From contig JAEWME010000166.1 of the NCBI GenBank assembly GCA_023393265.1, positions 1 through 9,669 of the forward strand: a stretch of DNA of 9,669 nucleotides, given 5' to 3'. Each line of letters starts with the position of its first letter. Within the stretch, counting starts at the first letter, position 1. The position numbers and the translations under genes are program-made. Shown here piece after piece: positions 6,760 through 9,669 of the stretch. The stretch comes from Bacteroidota bacterium (lineage in GTDB: Bacteria; Bacteroidota; Bacteroidia; Bacteroidales; Prolixibacteraceae). The notes under the pieces are model-generated. The model was not told the origin of the DNA. It saw nothing but the letters and a program-made list of their open reading frames with translations, and searched no databases.

Positions 6760-8038
6760 TGATGGCATCCAGCTTGACTTTCATCGAATCTATGTGAGTC
6801 GTATAGCTTTTCATGTTGGTTTCCATGATTGGCTCTGTTGGCGGAGATTTTATGGTCAGCGGATTTACAGGCGTTCCGTTCAGGAAAACCCTGAAGTCGA
6901 GATGCGGACCTGATGCCAAACCTGTCATTCCCACAAAACCAATCAACTGTCCCTGATGCACCCGCACTCCCGTGGAAATTCCGGGGGCAAATTTACTGAG
7001 GTGCATGTAACTGGTAGTGTATGCCGAGTTATGCTTAATTTTCAGGTAATTTCCTCCACCCGCGGCCTGATAGCCCTTTGCAACAACAGTTCCGTCTCCA
7101 ATAGACATAACCGGCGTTCCGGTTGGCGCTGCATAATCCACACCATGATGTGGACGGTAGATTTTCAGGACCGGATGAAACCTCGAATTCGAAAATTGAG
7201 AACTAATGCGGGAAAATTTCAGCGGTGCCTTCAGAAAAGCTTTCTTCAGGCTTTTTCCCTTTTCGTCGAAATAACTGTCCTCATTGCCCTGAGTAAAGCG
7301 AAAGGCATAAAAATCCTCGTTGGAATGGACAAATTGCGCAGCAAAGATGCGCCCGATACCAATTGACTTTCCGAAAACAAAATTCTCTTCGTAAACTACC
7401 CTGAACTTATCACCTTTTTGTAGTCCATAAAAATCGATCGACCAGGCGTAAATATCGTTGGCAAGCGCAAGTGCCAGATCGGTGTTCAGCGCCTGTTCTG
7501 CAAAGGTTTTCCAGAGCGACGAGTTAATAACACCGCTCGCTGTTTTCACCTGCGTAATAATAGGCTTTTTGCCACGTGAAACCCGGAGGCTATCTTTTAA
7601 ATCATAAACTACATAATCAACCGGATCGATCTCATAAATGAAATAGTCGACTTTTGATGAGTCTGTACGGTTTTTAAAAAAGTAAAAGGCATTGTTCACT
7701 TTCAGTCTCCTGACGTCAAAAGTAAGCAGCGATTTTTTCGATATTTCGTCCACCCTCGCCATCGAAATACCTTCGCGGGTAAGGATCGTGGAAAGGTTCT
7801 GTCCTGATCTGACCACTCCGGGAACCAGCTTAAATGAATCGACCGGCAGGTTGAACAGCAAAACCGGCTCAGGCTTTTTCGCTTCGGCCTCCTCTTGTTT
7901 GGCCAGTTCGGCCATGGTGCGTTTAGTATCGTAATAGTCGTAAACGAAATAAGCAACCTGCAATAAAACAATGAACGTAACCACCCAGATCAGGACTTTT
8001 CTTAATCGTCCGTACTTCTTCAAAATATTCAGTTTCAT
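6749..8038 (-). CDS. Membrane-anchored M23 (LytM-type) peptidoglycan endopeptidase
   Basis: From the ATG at 8036-8038 it has 429 residues. A basic N-terminus is followed by one membrane helix (about 13-34), an Ala/Glu/Lys linker (40-57) and then periplasmic sequence. Residues about 60-120 resemble the OapA/LysM-like domain found at this place in MepM/Csd3-type enzymes. About 160-265 match their second linker domain, and 270-387 are the M23 peptidase. Zinc ligands His287 and Asp291 are in PHHGVDYAAPTGTPV, and the conserved active-site His336 is in SYMHLS. The final motif is GPHLDFRV: His369 is kept, but the third zinc ligand, normally the second His of HxH, is Asp371. M23 enzymes cut peptide cross-links (D,D-endopeptidase) so that the wall can grow. 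The reading frame stays open upstream to 8134, but the only start there is a TTG next to the promoter box, so ATG 8038 is preferred. A good promoter is at 8123-8154; convergent with the esterase. Confidence 0.9.
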   Translation of the reverse strand: MKLNILKKYGRLRKVLIWVVTFIVLLQVAYFVYDYYDTKRTMAELAKQEEAEAKKPEPVLLFNLPVDSFKLVPGVVRSGQNLSTILTREGISMARVDEISKKSLLTFDVRRLKVNNAFYFFKNRTDSSKVDYFIYEIDPVDYVVYDLKDSLRVSRGKKPIITQVKTASGVINSSLWKTFAEQALNTDLALALANDIYAWSIDFYGLQKGDKFRVVYEENFVFGKSIGIGRIFAAQFVHSNEDFYAFRFTQGNEDSYFDEKGKSLKKAFLKAPLKFSRISSQFSNSRFHPVLKIYRPHHGVDYAAPTGTPVMSIGDGTVVAKGYQAAGGGNYLKIKHNSAYTTSYMHLSKFAPGISTGVRVHQGQLIGFVGMTGLASGPHLDFRVFLNGTPVNPLTIKSPPTEPIMETNMKSYTTHIDSMKVKLDAIKFL

Positions 8039-8122
8039 CAGTTTAATTTTACGAATTTCCGGCTCGGCGCCTGAGTCGGCTGAATCCTTGCCTGTATCTT
8101 CCCTCTCACAGTTCCCTTCCTT

Positions 8123-8154
8123 CAAAAGTAGCAAAATATGACAGGCTTCTCAAA
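8123..8154 (-). promoter_or_regulatory. Promoter of the M23 peptidase gene
   Basis: On the minus strand, TTTG (8154-8151), a 20-bp spacer and TACTTTTG (8130-8123) match the Bacteroidota consensus at every fixed position. Transcription would start near 8116, giving a leader of about 78 nt to the ATG at 8038. The leader frame is open in phase with the gene but has no ATG. This is the best promoter in the window. Confidence 0.72.
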
Positions 8155-8249
8155 ACAACCTATAACAAATCAGCAACACAACATTCATAGTTAACGAAAT
8201 AATTTCCGTAAACCGCTGGTTTTCGATGTTTAAGGAGTACCGAAAAATT

Positions 8250-8287
8250 CTTTAAAAAATGTTAAAGGAAAAACGGCTCTGTTAGCC
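8250..8287 (-). terminator. Candidate terminator hairpins at the end of the YitT gene
   Basis: On the minus strand GGCT (8287-8284) pairs with AGCC (8278-8275) around AACAG, overlapping the TAA stop, and is followed by GTTTTTCC. A second, AT-rich stem, CTTTAA/TTAAAG (8267-8262 with 8255-8250), is followed by AATTTTTCG. Both stems are short, so termination here is plausible but weakly supported. Confidence 0.3.
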
Positions 8288-9145
8288 TTTTATTTTATCA
8301 AATCCCTGACCATAAACACCCATCACGCTGGCCATCGAAATAAAGGCATCAGGATCAATCTCTTTTATTTTCCTGAAGATAATGCTGCTTTCCTTTTTCC
8401 TTACAATGGTCATCACAACCTTTACGTCCTGTTGTGTATACCATCCGGTTCCGTTGAGAACTGTAACACCGCGTATCGCCTCGTTATTAATAAAGTCAGC
8501 AATCTCGTCGTACTTCTTCGAAAAAATAAAGATCTGCGCTGAAGCATTCGAGCCGCTCAGGAAAGCATCGATGGTATAGGAAACCACAGCCATCGAAACA
8601 AAACCGTACACCATTTTATCGAGTGAATGCACAAGAAAATAGGAAGAGCCAATGATAATCACGTCGCAGTACATGATGATTCGTCCGGGGCTGATATTGC
8701 GATATTTGTTTACGATCATCGCGATGATGTCGGTGCCGCCGGTTGAACCACCCCGCGAAAAAACCAGACCAATGCCAACACCACCCATCATACCGCCCAA
8801 AACTGCTGACAAGAAGTTATCGGAAATAATGGCACCCGGGAAAAAGCTTTGCGGCACTGCAAAAAGCAACGAAAGTACCACCATGCTGAAAACAGTTTTA
8901 ATGCCAAAACTGGCTCCAAGTACTTTGATGGCTATACCAACCAAAACCACATTGATGGCAAAGAATGTCAAGCCGATCGGGATTTTGGTACTGTAGAAAA
9001 TAACGGCGGCCAGACCGCTGATGCCGCCACCTGTGATTTTAGCCGGAACAAGGAACAACGTCCACGAAAGCACATACAGGATTAATCCTGTCGACATTAT
9101 CGCATAGTCTTTGACGATCGTCTGCAGTTTTTCCTTTTTCGCCAT
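8282..9145 (-). CDS. YitT family membrane protein (DUF161 + DUF2179)
   Basis: A 287-residue inner-membrane protein from the ATG at 9143-9145. Residues about 14-190 form the YitT_membrane (DUF161) part with five or six helices. It carries ITGGGISGLA (28-37), after the first helix, and the family hallmark RGGSTGGTDI (121-130). About 205-280 form the cytosolic DUF2179 domain, with IRGVTVLNGTGWYT (214-227) and a DPDAFISMASVMGVYGQGF end. The family's biochemical role is not settled; it is often listed as a possible transporter. DUF2179 has a ferredoxin-like fold seen in small-ligand-binding proteins. The frame is open upstream to a TTG at 9196, with an ATG at 9166 between. I choose 9145 because a promoter-like pair at 9168-9197 would start transcription near 9160, and because CAAAAC before this ATG suits Bacteroidota starts. 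Length fits the family (about 280-300). No operon partner; divergent from ispE. Confidence 0.88.
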   Translation of the reverse strand: MAKKEKLQTIVKDYAIMSTGLILYVLSWTLFLVPAKITGGGISGLAAVIFYSTKIPIGLTFFAINVVLVGIAIKVLGASFGIKTVFSMVVLSLLFAVPQSFFPGAIISDNFLSAVLGGMMGGVGIGLVFSRGGSTGGTDIIAMIVNKYRNISPGRIIMYCDVIIIGSSYFLVHSLDKMVYGFVSMAVVSYTIDAFLSGSNASAQIFIFSKKYDEIADFINNEAIRGVTVLNGTGWYTQQDVKVVMTIVRKKESSIIFRKIKEIDPDAFISMASVMGVYGQGFDKIKG

Positions 9146-9167
9146 GTTTTGCAGTTGAATTTTCATG

Positions 9168-9197
9168 CAAAATACTGAATTAAAATTGAGGCGCAAA
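9168..9197 (-). promoter_or_regulatory. Candidate promoter of the YitT gene
   Basis: On the minus strand TTTG (9197-9194) is followed after 19 bp by TATTTTG (9174-9168), which has one base fewer than TAnnTTTG. If used, the transcript starts near 9160 and the leader is about 15 nt to the ATG at 9145. It competes with the reading in which AAGGAGG at 9208-9202 serves the TTG at 9196. Confidence 0.4.
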
Positions 9198-9201
9198 AAA
9201 A

Positions 9202-9208
9202 CCTCCTT
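9202..9208 (-). promoter_or_regulatory. Perfect Shine-Dalgarno-like AAGGAGG ahead of a TTG codon
   Basis: The minus strand reads AAGGAGG, then five T, then TTG (9196-9194), in frame with the YitT gene. Sequence and spacing are ideal for a ribosome binding site. Bacteroidota seldom use such sites, and the TTG also fits a -33 box, so this may be coincidence. Confidence 0.25.
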
Positions 9209-9281
9209 GAACCCGGCTTATAAATGCCAAAAGTCATTTAATTGATTTATTAAGGAAAAAAACATTTTGCCGGCGATTTGA

Positions 9282-9298
9282 CCGATGAAAACCGTCGG
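9282..9298. repeat. Short inverted repeat upstream of ispE
   Basis: CCGATG (9282-9287) and CGTCGG (9293-9298) form a 6-bp stem with one G-T pair around AAAAC. It lies 28 bp before the -7-like box of ispE and could be an operator or simply part of the yitT-ispE intergenic spacer. A separate 6-bp palindrome GCCGGC is at 9269-9274. Confidence 0.25.
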
Positions 9299-9325
9299 AT
9301 CACCCTCTTCGACCTTCCTTTTTTG

Positions 9326-9333
9326 TATTTTTG
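9326..9333 (+). promoter_or_regulatory. -7 box immediately upstream of the ispE start
   Basis: TATTTTTG fully matches TAnnTTTG and ends only 4 bp before the ATG at 9338. Transcription some 5-8 bp after the box would give a leaderless or almost leaderless mRNA. No TTTG is found 19-21 bp upstream, so the -33 half is missing. Confidence 0.4.
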
Positions 9334-9337
9334 AAGC

Positions 9338-9669
9338 ATGATTTCATTTCCAAACGCGAAAATTAACCTCGGACTGTACATCACAGAAAAACGTCCGGAC
9401 GGGTTTCACAACCTGGAAACTATTTTTTACCCGGTTGGCTGGAGCGATGCACTCGAAATCGTTGTGTCGGACGAGCTTAGGTTTACAACCAGCGGCATCC
9501 ACATCGACGGAGATCCGGATAAAAATCTGGTAATGAAAGCATATCGGCTGTTGTGCAAAGATTTCGACCTCCCGAAACTCAATATTCACCTGCACAAGCA
9601 AATTCCCTTTGGTGCCGGCCTCGGCGGTGGTTCATCAGATGCCGCCCATATGCTGATGCTCCTCAATAA
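9338..9669 (+). CDS. ispE: 4-diphosphocytidyl-2-C-methyl-D-erythritol kinase, N-terminal part (runs off the window)
   Basis: The first 110 codons of IspE, the GHMP-family kinase that uses ATP to phosphorylate the 2-hydroxyl of CDP-methylerythritol in the MEP (non-mevalonate) isoprenoid pathway, in the cytosol. The N-terminus has AKINLGLYI (7-15) with Lys8, the conserved lysine of the substrate site. RPDGFHNLETIF (19-30) is the family's 'RxDGYHxL(E/Q)T' block. IPFGAGLGGGSSDAA (89-103) is the glycine-rich ATP loop typical of IspE. The window ends inside the helix after this loop (MLMLLN); the catalytic Asp and C-terminal GHMP domain lie outside. The last in-window bases are not a stop in this frame. 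ATG 9338 gives a normal N-terminus. Divergent from the YitT gene; a -7-like box abuts the start. Confidence 0.94.
   Translation, partial: MISFPNAKINLGLYITEKRPDGFHNLETIFYPVGWSDALEIVVSDELRFTTSGIHIDGDPDKNLVMKAYRLLCKDFDLPKLNIHLHKQIPFGAGLGGGSSDAAHMLMLLN

Noticed and set aside
6956..7366. 136-codon open frame on + opposite the M23 gene
   Set aside because: It is antisense to the conserved peptidase domain, and its product is low-quality, Arg/Ser/His-rich sequence with no recognisable motif.
8039..8281. Possible small RNA or short gene between the M23 and YitT genes
   Set aside because: The stretch contains the M23 promoter, its leader and AT-rich hairpins after yitT; no ORF with a start and recognisable product, and no RNA-family signature, is visible.
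8652..8996. 114-codon open frame on + opposite the YitT gene
   Set aside because: The Pro/Thr/Lys-rich product mirrors the hydrophobic helices on the other strand; it is a shadow frame.
1..9669. Search for defence systems, mobile elements, CRISPR arrays, retrons or attachment sites
   Set aside because: There are no repeats with regular spacing, no transposase, integrase or reverse transcriptase motifs, no tRNA, and no compositional break. The genes are widely distributed chromosomal families.

Overview
This is ordinary chromosomal DNA from a member of the Bacteroidota, probably of the Marinilabiliales/Prolixibacteraceae kind (the phylum is fairly secure, the order is a guess). The phylum call rests on protein style (TrkH with a long N-terminal extension, a two-domain YitT/DUF2179 protein, a Bacteroidota-type M23 peptidase ending in PHLDFR instead of HLH, a CE7-like esterase with an N-terminal beta domain). 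It also rests on promoters of the Bacteroidota type (-33 TTTG or TTG, about 19-21 bp, -7 TAnnTTTG) and on the general lack of Shine-Dalgarno sequences. No insertion sequence, phage gene, CRISPR array, tRNA or rRNA is visible, and base composition looks even throughout.

Layout, left to right: (1) the last 52 codons of an ApbE-type flavin transferase on +, ending 9 bp from (2) a convergent two-gene K+ uptake operon on - , trkH followed by trkA with a 12-bp gap. (3) A divergent control region of about 250 bp (2665-2920) with a promoter on each side and an 11-bp direct repeat. (4) An 808-residue RND/MMPL-type membrane protein on +. (5) A secreted CE7-like alpha/beta-hydrolase on +. (6) A membrane-anchored M23 endopeptidase on -, convergent with the esterase; the two stop codons are 4 bp apart and pair with each other in a possible hairpin. 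(7) A YitT/DUF2179 membrane protein on -. (8) The first 110 codons of ispE on +, divergent from yitT. No gene-free stretch exceeds 300 bases.

The only clear functional unit is trkH-trkA: a K+-translocating pore and its cytosolic nucleotide-binding RCK gating subunit. The other genes are single transcription units for envelope work (RND transporter, M23 peptidase, YitT, secreted esterase) or core metabolism (flavin attachment to redox proteins; the MEP isoprenoid route through IspE).

I see no convincing new multi-gene system. The points most worth checking are the four-helix extension in front of the K+ pore, the HxH-to-HxD change in the M23 active site, the hairpin built from two convergent stop codons, the near-leaderless ispE promoter, and the fact that long TTG-started versions of several genes run into promoter boxes and should be trimmed.
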